The notes under the pieces are model-generated. The model saw only the letters and a program-made list of their open reading frames with translations, was not told the DNA's origin and made no database searches. A DNA stretch of 57,640 nucleotides from assembly GCF_001299635.1 (NCBI RefSeq), contig NZ_JRHN01000036.1:1-57640 (forward strand). Direction: 5' to 3'. The stretch comes from Clostridioides difficile. Its GTDB lineage: Bacteria; Bacillota; Clostridia; Peptostreptococcales; Peptostreptococcaceae. Made by a program: the position numbers and the translations under genes. Position 1 is the stretch's first letter. Each line of letters begins with the position of its first letter. Below are positions 9,189 to 17,979 of this stretch, one piece after another.

Positions 9189-11720
9189 ATGTCATTGAAA
9201 TCATTAAAAATAAAAGAAAATTTATATTGGGTAGGTTCACTTGACCCTGACTTAAGAGTATTTGACATAATTATGTATACACCTTATGGAACTACTTATA
9301 ATTCATATGTATTAGAAGGAACAGAAAAAACAGTTTTATTTGAGACAGTTAAAGATAAGCATTTTGACAATTATATTGAACGATTAAATGATTTAAATAT
9401 AGATTTTGAAAAAATAGACTATATTGTTGTAAGTCATACTGAACCAGACCATGCAGGAAGTGTTGAAAAACTTTTGGATTTAGCTAAGAATGCAAAAGTA
9501 GTAGCTTCAGAAACTGCAATTAAATATCTTAAGGAAATAGTAAACAAAGATTTTGAGTATATTGCAGTTGCAGATGGAGATACATTATCAATTGGAGACA
9601 AGACTTTAGAATTCTTCTCTGTTCCTATGCTTCATTGGCCAGATACTATATACACATATATTAAAGAAGACAAGACTCTTGTAACATGTGATTCATTTGG
9701 TAGTCATTATAGTAATGATAAGATAGTAAACACACTTGATGAAGACGAAGAAAAGGATTACTTAGATGCTTTAAGATACTATTATGATTGTATAATGGGA
9801 CCATTCAAGCCATCTATGGTAACTGCTATAGAAAAGATAAGAGACTTAGATATAGATACTGTATGTCCAGGTCATGGACCAGTATTAACTGAAAATCCTA
9901 GAAAAATTATAGACCTTTATTATAACTGGAGTGTAAATGAACAAATAAAATTAGAAAAAGAAGTTACAATTTGTTATGTTTCTGCACATGGATATACAAA
10001 GATTATGGCAGAAGCTATAAAAGCATATATTGAACAAAACAGCAATTATAAAGTAAACTTATTTGATGTAATAGAGAATAAACAAGAAGATATTTTAGCA
10101 AAGATAGCAGTATCACAAGGTGTATTGTTTGGTACACCAACAATATTAGGAGACGCATTAAAGCCTATATGGGATATTTTAGTATCCTTAAATCCAGTTA
10201 TTCATGGTGGAAAGGTTGCTTCAGTATTTGGTTCATATGGATGGAGTGGAGAAGGTATAGAAAATGCTATGGAGAGAATAAATCAGCTTAGAATGACAGC
10301 TGTAAAACCATTTGCTGTTAACTTTAAACCATCAAATGAAGAGTTAGAAAAATTACATTCTTATACAGGTAAATTCTTGGATAAATTAAATTCTACTTTT
10401 GGAAGTAAAAAGAAAACTAAGAAATTTAAATGTGTAATTTGTAATGAAGTATTTGAAGGGGATAGTGCTCCTAGTGTATGTCCTGTATGTGGAGCGAAAG
10501 AAGACCAATTTATAGAAGTTGAAGAAGATGAAGTTACTTTTAGAAAAGATACTGATGAATATTTTGTAATAGTAGGAAATGGAGCAGCTGGTTTTTATGC
10601 AGCAGATGCTATAAGAAAAAGAAATAAAACTTGTAAGATAACTATGATTTCTAATGAAGATGAATTAACTTACTATAGACCTGCACTTTCTGATGGCATA
10701 AATGAAGAGCTTGGTTCAGATTTTTATATGGAAGATAAAGCTTGGTATGACGAAAACAATATAGTAGTAATATTAGGAACAAATGTAGATAAGTTAGATG
10801 AAGCAAATAAAACTATTATAGTAAATGATGGTGCCATTAAATTTGATAAACTTGTAATAGCTACAGGAAGTAGAAACTTTATACCACCAATTAAAGGGCA
10901 TGATTTAGAAAATGTGTTTACTCTTAGAAATATAAAAGATTTATACAGTGTAAAGGAAGCCTTAGAAAAATCTAAGAAAGTTGTGGTAATTGGTGGAGGT
11001 CTATTAGGACTTGAAGCTGCATGGGAATTTAGATTAAAAGGATTAGAAGTAGTAGTAGTTGAAGCGATGGATGGTATACTATCAAAACAACTTGATAAAG
11101 AAGGTAGTAAAATATTAGAGCAATGTGTAAGAGATACAGGAATAGATGTAAGATTAGGTGTAGCAGTTGATGGTATCGATGGAAATGGAAAAGCACAAAA
11201 AGTTATATTCAAAGATGGAGATAGTGTTGAATGTGATATGGTAGTATTTTCTATTGGTGTAAGAGCAAATACACAAATAGTTCAAGATACATCTGTAAAA
11301 ACTGACAGGGGTATTGTTGTAGATAAGACATTACAGACAACTGTTAAAGATATATATGCTTGTGGAGATGTTGCACAAGTAGAAAATACTAGTTTAGCAA
11401 TATGGCCATCCTCAGTGGAAATGGGAAAAATAGCAGGTGCAAATGCAAGTGGAGATAATTTGACATTTGAAAGTGATGTGTATCCAGTTTCATTAGATGC
11501 AATGAATGTAAAAGTATTTAGTATTGGTAATATACAAAATTTTGATAAAGAAATTTCATCAAAAGATGAAGGAAAGAGAATATACAAAAAATTATTTATG
11601 AAAGACAGTTCATTAGTTGGAGCTATACTTATAAATGATTTAAGTTGTACTGTTAAATTGATAAGATTAATATCTGAAAAGGGTGATTTTGAAGATATTA
11701 TGAAAGCAGATATACTATAG
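9189..11720 (+). CDS. fdpF: Flavodiiron protein-rubredoxin-NADH oxidoreductase fusion (oxygen reductase)
   Basis: An 843-aa fusion expected to reduce O2 (and possibly NO or peroxide) to harmless products with electrons from NAD(P)H, all in one chain. Domains: metallo-beta-lactamase-like diiron domain (1-250) with ligands H83, E85, D87, H88 (HTEPDH), H149, D168 and H229 (PGHG); flavodoxin domain (about 258-400); rubredoxin-like domain with C415, C418, C431, C434; FAD/NAD reductase domain (about 458-843) with GNGAAG (463-468) and IGGGLLGLEA (601-610). In C. difficile a class F flavodiiron protein of this layout acts as a NADH:O2 reductase and belongs to the SigB stress response. That agrees with the SigB promoter seen upstream. 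Start ATG behind AGGAGG. All key residues are intact. Confidence 0.95.
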   Translation: MSLKSLKIKENLYWVGSLDPDLRVFDIIMYTPYGTTYNSYVLEGTEKTVLFETVKDKHFDNYIERLNDLNIDFEKIDYIVVSHTEPDHAGSVEKLLDLAKNAKVVASETAIKYLKEIVNKDFEYIAVADGDTLSIGDKTLEFFSVPMLHWPDTIYTYIKEDKTLVTCDSFGSHYSNDKIVNTLDEDEEKDYLDALRYYYDCIMGPFKPSMVTAIEKIRDLDIDTVCPGHGPVLTENPRKIIDLYYNWSVNEQIKLEKEVTICYVSAHGYTKIMAEAIKAYIEQNSNYKVNLFDVIENKQEDILAKIAVSQGVLFGTPTILGDALKPIWDILVSLNPVIHGGKVASVFGSYGWSGEGIENAMERINQLRMTAVKPFAVNFKPSNEELEKLHSYTGKFLDKLNSTFGSKKKTKKFKCVICNEVFEGDSAPSVCPVCGAKEDQFIEVEEDEVTFRKDTDEYFVIVGNGAAGFYAADAIRKRNKTCKITMISNEDELTYYRPALSDGINEELGSDFYMEDKAWYDENNIVVILGTNVDKLDEANKTIIVNDGAIKFDKLVIATGSRNFIPPIKGHDLENVFTLRNIKDLYSVKEALEKSKKVVVIGGGLLGLEAAWEFRLKGLEVVVVEAMDGILSKQLDKEGSKILEQCVRDTGIDVRLGVAVDGIDGNGKAQKVIFKDGDSVECDMVVFSIGVRANTQIVQDTSVKTDRGIVVDKTLQTTVKDIYACGDVAQVENTSLAIWPSSVEMGKIAGANASGDNLTFESDVYPVSLDAMNVKVFSIGNIQNFDKEISSKDEGKRIYKKLFMKDSSLVGAILINDLSCTVKLIRLISEKGDFEDIMKADIL

Positions 11721-11737
11721 TTTAAATATAAGACCGA

Positions 11738-11779
11738 AAAAGTCTTAAAATATGACAATTCATATTTTAAGACTTTTTT
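11738..11779 (+). terminator. Intrinsic terminator after the flavodiiron gene
   Basis: Perfect 16-bp stem (left arm 11740-11755, AAGTCTTAAAATATGA; right arm 11760-11775) followed by T residues. Confidence 0.9.
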
Positions 11780-11929
11780 GTTATAATATATAATAAAATA
11801 ATCATACCTTAACTGTAAATTTATATAGATTGTTTACTTTTTAATGTTAGATTCCTTTTTTGAGATTGGTATATAATAACAATATAGAGTATATAATAAT
11901 AGTTAAAGTTAAAAAAGGGGAAAAGCAAT

Positions 11930-12550
11930 ATGCAGTATATACAAGAATTACTTGATTTGACTCAAAACTATTGGGTACTAGCTACAATAATTGGTTTGTT
12001 AAGTGCATTTATAGAAAGCTTTATACCAGCCCTACCACTTGTTGCCATAGTTACAGCAAATGCTGCAATACAAGGGTTATTTCTTGGATGTTTGTTATCA
12101 TGGATTGGCTCAGGACTTGGGACAACCTCGTTATTTTTATTAATAAGCAGATTTAATGACAGTAAGCTTTTTAATAAGTTGAGAAATAGTAAAACTGAAA
12201 GGGCAATAAGTTGGATGGATAAACAGGGATTTAAGTTATTGTTTATAGCATATGCCTGTCCATTTATGCCTGGTTGTTTAGTTACTATTGCATCAGCTTT
12301 TGGTAAAAAAGATATAAAGGATTTTGTGCCAGCAATGTTGGCAGGCAAATTTGTAATGTTTATAGTAATAAGTTATGTGGCAAGTGACATAGAAGGATTT
12401 ATAACAAGTCCTTTAAAGATAGCATCATTTATATTGCTGGTGTTTTTATCATGGAAGATTGGAAATAGAGTCAATAAAAACCTTGAAAATCATAATTATG
12501 AATTTCATCATAAAAAACACAATGATGATGGAGATAATAGAAAAATTTAG
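11930..12550 (+). CDS. VTT/DedA-family membrane protein
   Basis: A 206-aa membrane protein of the SNARE-associated/VTT (DedA, TVP38) superfamily, members of which act as lipid flippases or scramblases. Seen: N-terminal helix, a re-entrant-loop region with F-I-P-x-L-P (about residues 28-36), Gly-rich helices (LSWIGSGLGTTSLFLL), and the second half F-I-A-Y-A-x-P-F-M-P-G (about 105-115) followed by the A-x-AFG pattern. The C-terminus is basic and cytosolic (His/Asn/Lys-rich). Start: ATG behind AAAAGGGG. Monocistronic, between the flavodiiron gene and a convergent gene. Confidence 0.82.
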   Translation: MQYIQELLDLTQNYWVLATIIGLLSAFIESFIPALPLVAIVTANAAIQGLFLGCLLSWIGSGLGTTSLFLLISRFNDSKLFNKLRNSKTERAISWMDKQGFKLLFIAYACPFMPGCLVTIASAFGKKDIKDFVPAMLAGKFVMFIVISYVASDIEGFITSPLKIASFILLVFLSWKIGNRVNKNLENHNYEFHHKKHNDDGDNRKI

Positions 12551-12562
12551 TTTTCTAAAAAA

Positions 12563-12624
12563 TAAAAAGTATCAAAAAATAATTAACTTCCAAAGCATTA
12601 TTTTAAGATACTTTTTATTTTTTT
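12563..12624. terminator. Bidirectional terminator between convergent genes
   Basis: AAAGTATC / GATACTTT (12566-12573, 12607-12614) extended by AAAATAAT / ATTATTTT after a 2x2 internal loop; T-rich on the right and A-rich on the left, so usable from both sides. Confidence 0.75.
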
Positions 12625-12684
12625 GTTTATTAGGTACAATATCTTTTAAGAACTATTAAACAAAATATGAGTTGACAAATGTAA

Positions 12685-13221
12685 CTATAGTAAAATATAA
12701 AATTGATATCCAATCAAAAAAATAACTATGAAATTTAAGAGCTTAGATATGAATTTTTCTGTTTTTGAGTTAGTTTTTATAGGGAGTAAAGAAATGTTTA
12801 TGGTAATGGGGTAAAACAGTTCAATACCTTCTTTAGTAATAAGGTCAAGGCACAGGTGAGATAGATATCCTATTATAAATCCACTAGACAAACATGAGAA
12901 AACTATATTGTTGTGAGTAAAGATTGTTAGAGATTTAAAAAAACTATAAAGAAGCAATAAAGCAATTAGGCTATGGGTAAATCCTCTATGTCTAAACCTG
13001 CTTCCAAATAATTTGTATATCAATATAAATTTTTTACTTATATGAGAACCTCGCATATCTATATCTGGAAACAAAGACCCTAAATATGCAAAATAAATAT
13101 AAACCATAATTAATACTATTTTATATGTAATATCGTATTTGACTAGATATATATTGTTTATAAAGGGGAGTATCAAAAGTGCAAATATATATCCTCCCCT
13201 TTCATGTGTTTCTTTTATCAT
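12685..13221 (-). CDS. Membrane-bound metal-dependent hydrolase-like protein (DUF457/YdjM type)
   Basis: A 178-aa membrane protein with about four hydrophobic helices. The family motifs are visible: PDIDMRGS (metal-type Asp/His), HRGFTHS and GYLSHLCLD, which match the LexA-regulated YdjM/DUF457 group often called membrane-bound metal-dependent hydrolases. The biochemical role is not established. I chose the inner ATG (13221) because it is preceded by AGGAGG at 8 nt; the frame stays open for 11 more codons upstream but no ribosome site is seen there. Convergent with the VTT protein gene. Confidence 0.8.
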   Translation of the reverse strand: MIKETHERGGYIFALLILPFINNIYLVKYDITYKIVLIMVYIYFAYLGSLFPDIDMRGSHISKKFILIYKLFGSRFRHRGFTHSLIALLLLYSFFKSLTIFTHNNIVFSCLSSGFIIGYLSHLCLDLITKEGIELFYPITINISLLPIKTNSKTEKFISKLLNFIVIFLIGYQFYILL

Positions 13222-13333
13222 ATAAAAATCCTCCTGAATCGTCACTATAAACATAATATTGGTAAATTTAGACTATCTTTTATTCTATTATATAGCAAAC
13301 ATAAGTTTTTTTCAAAAGGATTTTAATATTTAA

Positions 13334-14038
13334 TTAATCTTGAGATTTTAAATTTTTATAGTTTTCTAAAGCTCCATTCCAATTTATTACATTAAACCAG
13401 TTGTCAATGTATTCATTTCTTCTATTTTGATATTTTAAATAGTAAGCATGTTCCCAAACATCAAGTCCTATTATAGGAGTTAAGTTTTTACTTATAGGAC
13501 TATCTTGGTTTGGAGTAGTTATAATGGATAATTTACCATCCTTAGTAGCTACAAGCCAAGCCCAACCAGAACCGAAAACATCTAAAGAAGCTTTTTTGAA
13601 TTCTTCTTTAAATTTTTCAAAAGAACCAAAGTCTCTATCGATTGCTTCTTTTAAAGATTCAGAAGGGATAGTTTTTTCAGGAGTCATTATATCAAAAAAG
13701 AATTTATGATTGTAAGCACCTCCTGCATTGTTTCTTACTGCTGTAACAATATCTTTAGGCAAAGAGTCTAAATTTTGCAATAATTCACATAAAGAATAAT
13801 TGTAAAGCTCAGGATATTTTTCAAGAGCAGCATTTAATTTATCAACATAAGCTTGATAGTGTTTATCATGATGCAATTTCATAGTTTCTTTATCTATATA
13901 AGGTTCAAGTGCATCATATGCATAAGGTAATGGTTTAACCTTAAATTTATTGTTTTCAGGTGTAAAAGCAAATGAAGTTATACACTGTGAAATTATAAAT
14001 AAAGACATAATAACTGGTATTAACATTTTTTTCTTCAT
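13334..14038 (-). CDS. sodA: Secreted/exported Mn/Fe superoxide dismutase
   Basis: A 234-aa superoxide dismutase converting superoxide to O2 and H2O2. Unlike most iron/manganese SODs it begins with a signal peptide (MKKKMLIP, hydrophobic core, cleavage near SFAF, about residue 25), so it should act outside the membrane or in the spore coat; C. difficile SodA is known as a spore-coat-associated protein. Metal ligands are visible as the His of MKLHHDKHYQAYV, the His of GGAYNHKFFF, and Asp and His of DVWEHAYYLKY. The C-terminal SOD domain is full length. Start: ATG at 14038 with AGGAGG upstream; a GTG three codons earlier lies inside that site and is rejected. It stands divergent to the asparagine synthetase-like gene. 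Confidence 0.93.
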   Translation of the reverse strand: MKKKMLIPVIMSLFIISQCITSFAFTPENNKFKVKPLPYAYDALEPYIDKETMKLHHDKHYQAYVDKLNAALEKYPELYNYSLCELLQNLDSLPKDIVTAVRNNAGGAYNHKFFFDIMTPEKTIPSESLKEAIDRDFGSFEKFKEEFKKASLDVFGSGWAWLVATKDGKLSIITTPNQDSPISKNLTPIIGLDVWEHAYYLKYQNRRNEYIDNWFNVINWNGALENYKNLKSQD

Positions 14039-14210
14039 AAAAATCACCTCCTAATATAGTATTTCTAGAAATAAAAAAAATATGAAAGATTAGCAAATAA
14101 TTTATAAAAATTTGATAGTAATTTTCTTTTAAATTGAATAAGTTTTAAATCTAAAGACAAAACTATGAGATATAGAACAAGACTAAAAGATAGGAAGGAA
14201 TTTTGATAGT

Positions 14211-16094
14211 ATGGATGGCAATATTTCAATTTATTATAAAGGAGATATATCTAAAAAAGAAGATATTAAACTTAAAAAAAAAGAGTCTATAAATAATATT
14301 AATAATGTAAATCTCGATAGTAGAGAAAAATTTAAAAATGATGAAAAAACTTTTGATTTTGAGAGATTTGATGTAATAGATGTTATTTGTGGGAATAAAC
14401 CATTTGAAAAGGATGGAAAAGTTATTGTTTTTAATGGAAGTATATACAATTGTCATGAAATAAAAGCAGAATTGATTGAAAAAGGGCATACTTTTACTAC
14501 TGATGATGATATTGAAATCTTATTGGCATCTTATATAGAGTTTGGTAAGAATTGTGTACATAAGATAAAAGGTATGTTTAGTTTTATAATATATGATAAA
14601 GTAAGTGAAAGTATATTTGGAGCGAGAGATTTATTTGGAATAAAACCACTTTATTATATAAATAATGAAAAATCAATCATTTTTGCCTCAGAGTATAAAT
14701 TTATGCTTGAATATATAAAAAATCTAAATATAAATGAAAGAAGTTTGCAAAGTTATTTTTCATTTCAATATGTACTTCCTGAAGATACTATGATACAAGG
14801 AATAAGGTTGATACCAGCAGGTCATTTTTTTAGAGTGGAAAATGGAATATTATCTTTAAAAAGATATAACAAACTTGAATTTAGAAGTAGTACAAAATTT
14901 TTTTATACTAAGAATCATTTAGGAAATAGAGATATAAGCGAGGAAGATGTAAGAAATGTGATAATGGATTCAGTAAAAAGTCATATGATAGGAAATAGAG
15001 TAATTGGAACATTTCTATCTAGTGGTATAGATTCATCTATTATAACTACTTTAGCTTCACAAATTAATCCAAATATAAAATCCTTTTCTGTAGGATTTAA
15101 TGTTAAAGGATATAGTGAGTTAGAAATAGCAAAGAAAACAGCTGATAAGTTAGGTATAGAAAATATTCAAATTAATATAACACAAGATGAGTATATAAAA
15201 GCATTACCAAAAATAATTTATTCTTTGGATGACCCTGTAGCAGACCCTTCAGAAGTAGGACTTTATTTTCTAATCAAAGAAGCAGGTAAACATGTTGAAG
15301 TAGCATTGTCTGGAGAAGGTGCAGATGAATTATTTGGAGGATATAATATATATAAGGAATATAATAATATGAAATCCATTGTAAACTCACCTACGTATGT
15401 TAAAAGTATCTTAGGAAGAGTTTCAGAACTTATGCCTAACATGAAGGGAAAAAATTACTTTTATAGAGCTACAACACCACTAGAAAAAAGATATATAGGA
15501 AATGCAAAGATTTTTGAAAATAGTGAAGTAAAAAATTTCTTTTATAAATATAAAGAGAAAAATATATATGAGTACTTGTTATCTAACTTGTATAGAGATG
15601 CACAGAAGCATAATTATGATTATATAAGCAAGATGCAACATATAGATATGAATACATGGCTTCAGGGTGATATACTTCAAAAAATGAGTAAAATTTCTAT
15701 ATGTGAGCAACTTGAACTTAGAGCTCCATTTTTATATAAAGATGTATTTGATGTAGCAAAGAACTTGAGGATGGATCAAAAGACAACAAAGAGTAATACA
15801 AAAGTTTTACTTAGAGAAGCATTTAAAGATATAGTTCCAGAACATGTTATCCAAAGAAAAAAATTAGGATTTCCAACACCAATAAGAATTTGGTTAAAAG
15901 ATTCTTTAGGAGAAGTTGTAAAAGAAACTATTTCTAATTCAAATGTAGATGATTTTATAGATAAAAAATATGCAATAAATCTTTTAGAGGAACATTTTAA
16001 AGGACATAAGGATAATTCAAGAAAAATATGGACTATATTCATCTTTTGTATGTGGTATCAAATATTTATGGAAGATAAAAATATTAAATACTAA
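14211..16094 (+). CDS. Asparagine synthetase B-like protein lacking the glutaminase Cys
   Basis: A 627-aa protein with the architecture of AsnB: N-terminal class II glutamine amidotransferase fold (about 1-215) and C-terminal ATP-pyrophosphatase synthetase (about 235-620) with the PP-loop LSSGIDSS, ALSGEGADELFGGY, and a K-x-GFPTPIRIW C-terminal motif. The second half looks complete. The first half keeps VFNGSIYN and ARDLFGIKPLYY but starts MDGNISIY instead of MCGI, so the nucleophilic Cys2 is missing, and the usual RGPDD segment is replaced by a Lys/Asn-rich stretch. It cannot use glutamine in the classical way; it may use free ammonia or a different amine. No in-frame upstream start rescues the Cys. 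The RBS AGGAAGGA is about 11 nt from the ATG. Confidence 0.85.
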   Translation: MDGNISIYYKGDISKKEDIKLKKKESINNINNVNLDSREKFKNDEKTFDFERFDVIDVICGNKPFEKDGKVIVFNGSIYNCHEIKAELIEKGHTFTTDDDIEILLASYIEFGKNCVHKIKGMFSFIIYDKVSESIFGARDLFGIKPLYYINNEKSIIFASEYKFMLEYIKNLNINERSLQSYFSFQYVLPEDTMIQGIRLIPAGHFFRVENGILSLKRYNKLEFRSSTKFFYTKNHLGNRDISEEDVRNVIMDSVKSHMIGNRVIGTFLSSGIDSSIITTLASQINPNIKSFSVGFNVKGYSELEIAKKTADKLGIENIQINITQDEYIKALPKIIYSLDDPVADPSEVGLYFLIKEAGKHVEVALSGEGADELFGGYNIYKEYNNMKSIVNSPTYVKSILGRVSELMPNMKGKNYFYRATTPLEKRYIGNAKIFENSEVKNFFYKYKEKNIYEYLLSNLYRDAQKHNYDYISKMQHIDMNTWLQGDILQKMSKISICEQLELRAPFLYKDVFDVAKNLRMDQKTTKSNTKVLLREAFKDIVPEHVIQRKKLGFPTPIRIWLKDSLGEVVKETISNSNVDDFIDKKYAINLLEEHFKGHKDNSRKIWTIFIFCMWYQIFMEDKNIKY

Positions 16095-16128
16095 TCTTGT
16101 GTTAGATTTTTCTTGTATTGTATTTTAG

Positions 16129-16190
16129 AAATAGCCAGAACTAAATTTCTGATATATATTATTATCAAAAACTTAGTTCTGGCTATTTTA
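16129..16190. terminator. Terminator between the AsnB-like gene and the convergent protease gene
   Basis: Perfect 14-bp stem ATAGCCAGAACTAA (16131-16144) / its complement (16173-16186), then TTTTATT on the plus side. Confidence 0.75.
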
Positions 16191-16212
16191 TTAAAAGTTT
16201 ATCCAGATACAT

Positions 16213-17649
16213 TTATTTTATTATTTCAATAAAATTGTTGGCAAACATTTTGACAAGGTTACTTTCTACTGCTAAATTTAGATTTTGCCCATCATCATAA
16301 CCAGCAGAAATCAACCCTAGTAAATTTCCAAACATATCTAAAAGTGCTCCACCTGAACTACCACTAGAGATTGGAGCTGTAAATTGTATCATTTGAACTG
16401 TTTCAAAATCACGAAAAGCTGAGATAATTCCATCTGAAACTGTATTGAAAAGACCTAAAGGGCTTCCGATTGCAACTATTTTTTGACCTCTTACAGGTTT
16501 TTTACTAACATTGATAGGTATTGGTTTACATTTTCTATCAACCTTTATTACAGCTAAATCATAATCTGTATGATACTTTATAATTTGGTAAGATGTATAA
16601 ACATTATCATCATTTTCAAATCTAACCAAAAATGAGTACCCATCGTTAACTACATGAAGATTTGTAAGTATATAACCTTCGCTATTTATTACTACTCCAG
16701 AACCACTCTTGAATGGTTTTTCCTCACTATTACACACAACAATCATAACGATAGAAGATGATAACATTGCAAGTTCTTCATAAGAAAGTTCTATTTCTTT
16801 ATTTTGTATAGGTTTTTTAGATGTATGTTTTGTGTTAATAAAAGTACTTTCAGAGTGAGGTCTATCTGTAGAAGTGTAGATTTTATTGGTATCTTCTTTA
16901 TAGTTTATATTCGAAACAGATTTTTCAAAAGGTATTTCTAATATCTCTGTACTCTTTTTAGAAAGCTCAAATAGAGTAGAAAAATTTGAACATTCAGGAT
17001 ATAAATCAATAATATCTTTACATGGGTTTATATATAAAATATCACATCCAAGTTGTGATAAAAAATATAAGAAAAAAAGTTCTTGTCTCTTAATATTTCC
17101 AAAGTACACTATTTTTGGTGAGATATTAGTTTTTGTTTTATTATAAAATAACTTAGGCAGAAAGTATTCTATCCAACACAAAAGTTTAACAGCAAAGTTT
17201 TTAACAATAGAAGGTGTTGAATTTGGCATACTTATATCAAATAAATCTAAGGTATTTTTAAATGCAATTTTTTTAGTCCAATCTAAAGTATCATTTTCTA
17301 GCTTGCATGGAAAGTCAATACTATATAAGTTCCAGCTGTTAAATTTGACTTTATCATAAGTATTAAAAACCTTAAGCATATTATCTGTTTGTGATTTGTC
17401 AAAACTCATATTTAAATTACTTAATCTAATATAAGGAATTTTTGGATTATTAAAAAAATAATCGTCTATATTTTTGATTTTTTCTATGTACTTATCAATT
17501 GAATATTCAACACCTATATATCGTGTAAAGTAGACTTCCTTAATGTATGAAGAACTTTTACTTGCATATGGCATATTAGACATAAATTCAATTAGAGGTT
17601 CATGTGATTTTTTTATTAAAATCTTTAATGGTTTAATAGTACAAAGCAT
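16213..17649 (-). CDS. YceG-like module fused to a trypsin/HtrA-type serine protease
   Basis: A 478-aa fusion. Residues about 1-225 resemble the N-terminal part of the YceG protein encoded at 22724-24286; the shared core is P-K-(I/V)-x-x-x-G-(N/D)-IK-x-x-E...GxD-(I/V)-LY-(I/L)-NP (about 178-210). After a low-complexity linker (about 230-285) comes a chymotrypsin-fold protease of the HtrA S1C group with H332 (TNLHVV), D364 (DYDLAVIKV) and S432 (GSSGGAL). There is no PDZ domain and no signal peptide in this form. The start at 17649 has TAGGAG 7 nt upstream; an ATG 35 codons earlier would add a hydrophobic anchor but has no ribosome site. It is divergent to the terD operon. Processing of a Ter-system component is inferred, not shown. 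Confidence 0.82.
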   Translation of the reverse strand: MLCTIKPLKILIKKSHEPLIEFMSNMPYASKSSSYIKEVYFTRYIGVEYSIDKYIEKIKNIDDYFFNNPKIPYIRLSNLNMSFDKSQTDNMLKVFNTYDKVKFNSWNLYSIDFPCKLENDTLDWTKKIAFKNTLDLFDISMPNSTPSIVKNFAVKLLCWIEYFLPKLFYNKTKTNISPKIVYFGNIKRQELFFLYFLSQLGCDILYINPCKDIIDLYPECSNFSTLFELSKKSTEILEIPFEKSVSNINYKEDTNKIYTSTDRPHSESTFINTKHTSKKPIQNKEIELSYEELAMLSSSIVMIVVCNSEEKPFKSGSGVVINSEGYILTNLHVVNDGYSFLVRFENDDNVYTSYQIIKYHTDYDLAVIKVDRKCKPIPINVSKKPVRGQKIVAIGSPLGLFNTVSDGIISAFRDFETVQMIQFTAPISSGSSGGALLDMFGNLLGLISAGYDDGQNLNLAVESNLVKMFANNFIEIIK

Positions 17650-17780
17650 ATTTTTTCTCCTATAAAATAAGATGATATAATCTATTATAAAACAACTTAA
17701 AACAATATAGTACAAGAATTTTGTAGTTTCAAAATAAAATATGTACTTGTTCATACAAATGATATATAATTACATATTAA

Positions 17781-17822
17781 ACATAGATTTTACATATTTA
17801 ATAAAGTATGTAAAATCTATGT
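17781..17822. repeat. Perfect 16-bp inverted repeat in the divergent ter promoter region
   Basis: Left arm 17781-17796 (ACATAGATTTTACATA), 10-nt loop, right arm 17807-17822. No T tract follows on the plus side, so an operator or RNA structure is as likely as a terminator. The rest of 17650-17979 holds the terD promoter. Confidence 0.6.
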
Positions 17823-17882
17823 AAAAAGTAAGAAATATAAACATTTTTTTAATTATATTTTAAAAATATCAAGTAAGTTTTC

Positions 17883-17910
17883 TTCACAAATGAATAAAAA
17901 ATGATATAAT
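17883..17910 (+). promoter_or_regulatory. SigA-type promoter of the terD operon
   Basis: TTCACA (17883-17888), 16-bp spacer, TATAAT (17905-17910), about 70 bp upstream of the first terD start. Confidence 0.6.
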
Positions 17911-17979
17911 ATGATTAAAGAAAAAGATAAATAATTAGCAAGATTTGTTTAGCTAAAATTAACAAGGGAGCGATAAATT

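Noticed and set aside
10724-11758. Long reading frames on the minus strand inside the flavodiiron gene
   Set aside because: They lie fully opposite a gene with clear domains, have Ser/Pro/Leu-rich shadow composition and no ribosome site.
12459-12659. Plus-strand frame of 66 codons overlapping the end of the VTT gene
   Set aside because: It runs through the terminator and out of frame with a certain gene; no ribosome site.
14211-14260. Mis-called start hiding an MCG N-terminus in the AsnB-like gene
   Set aside because: In-frame upstream codons reach a TAA without any ATG, GTG or TTG followed by Cys-Gly; the Cys is really absent from this frame.
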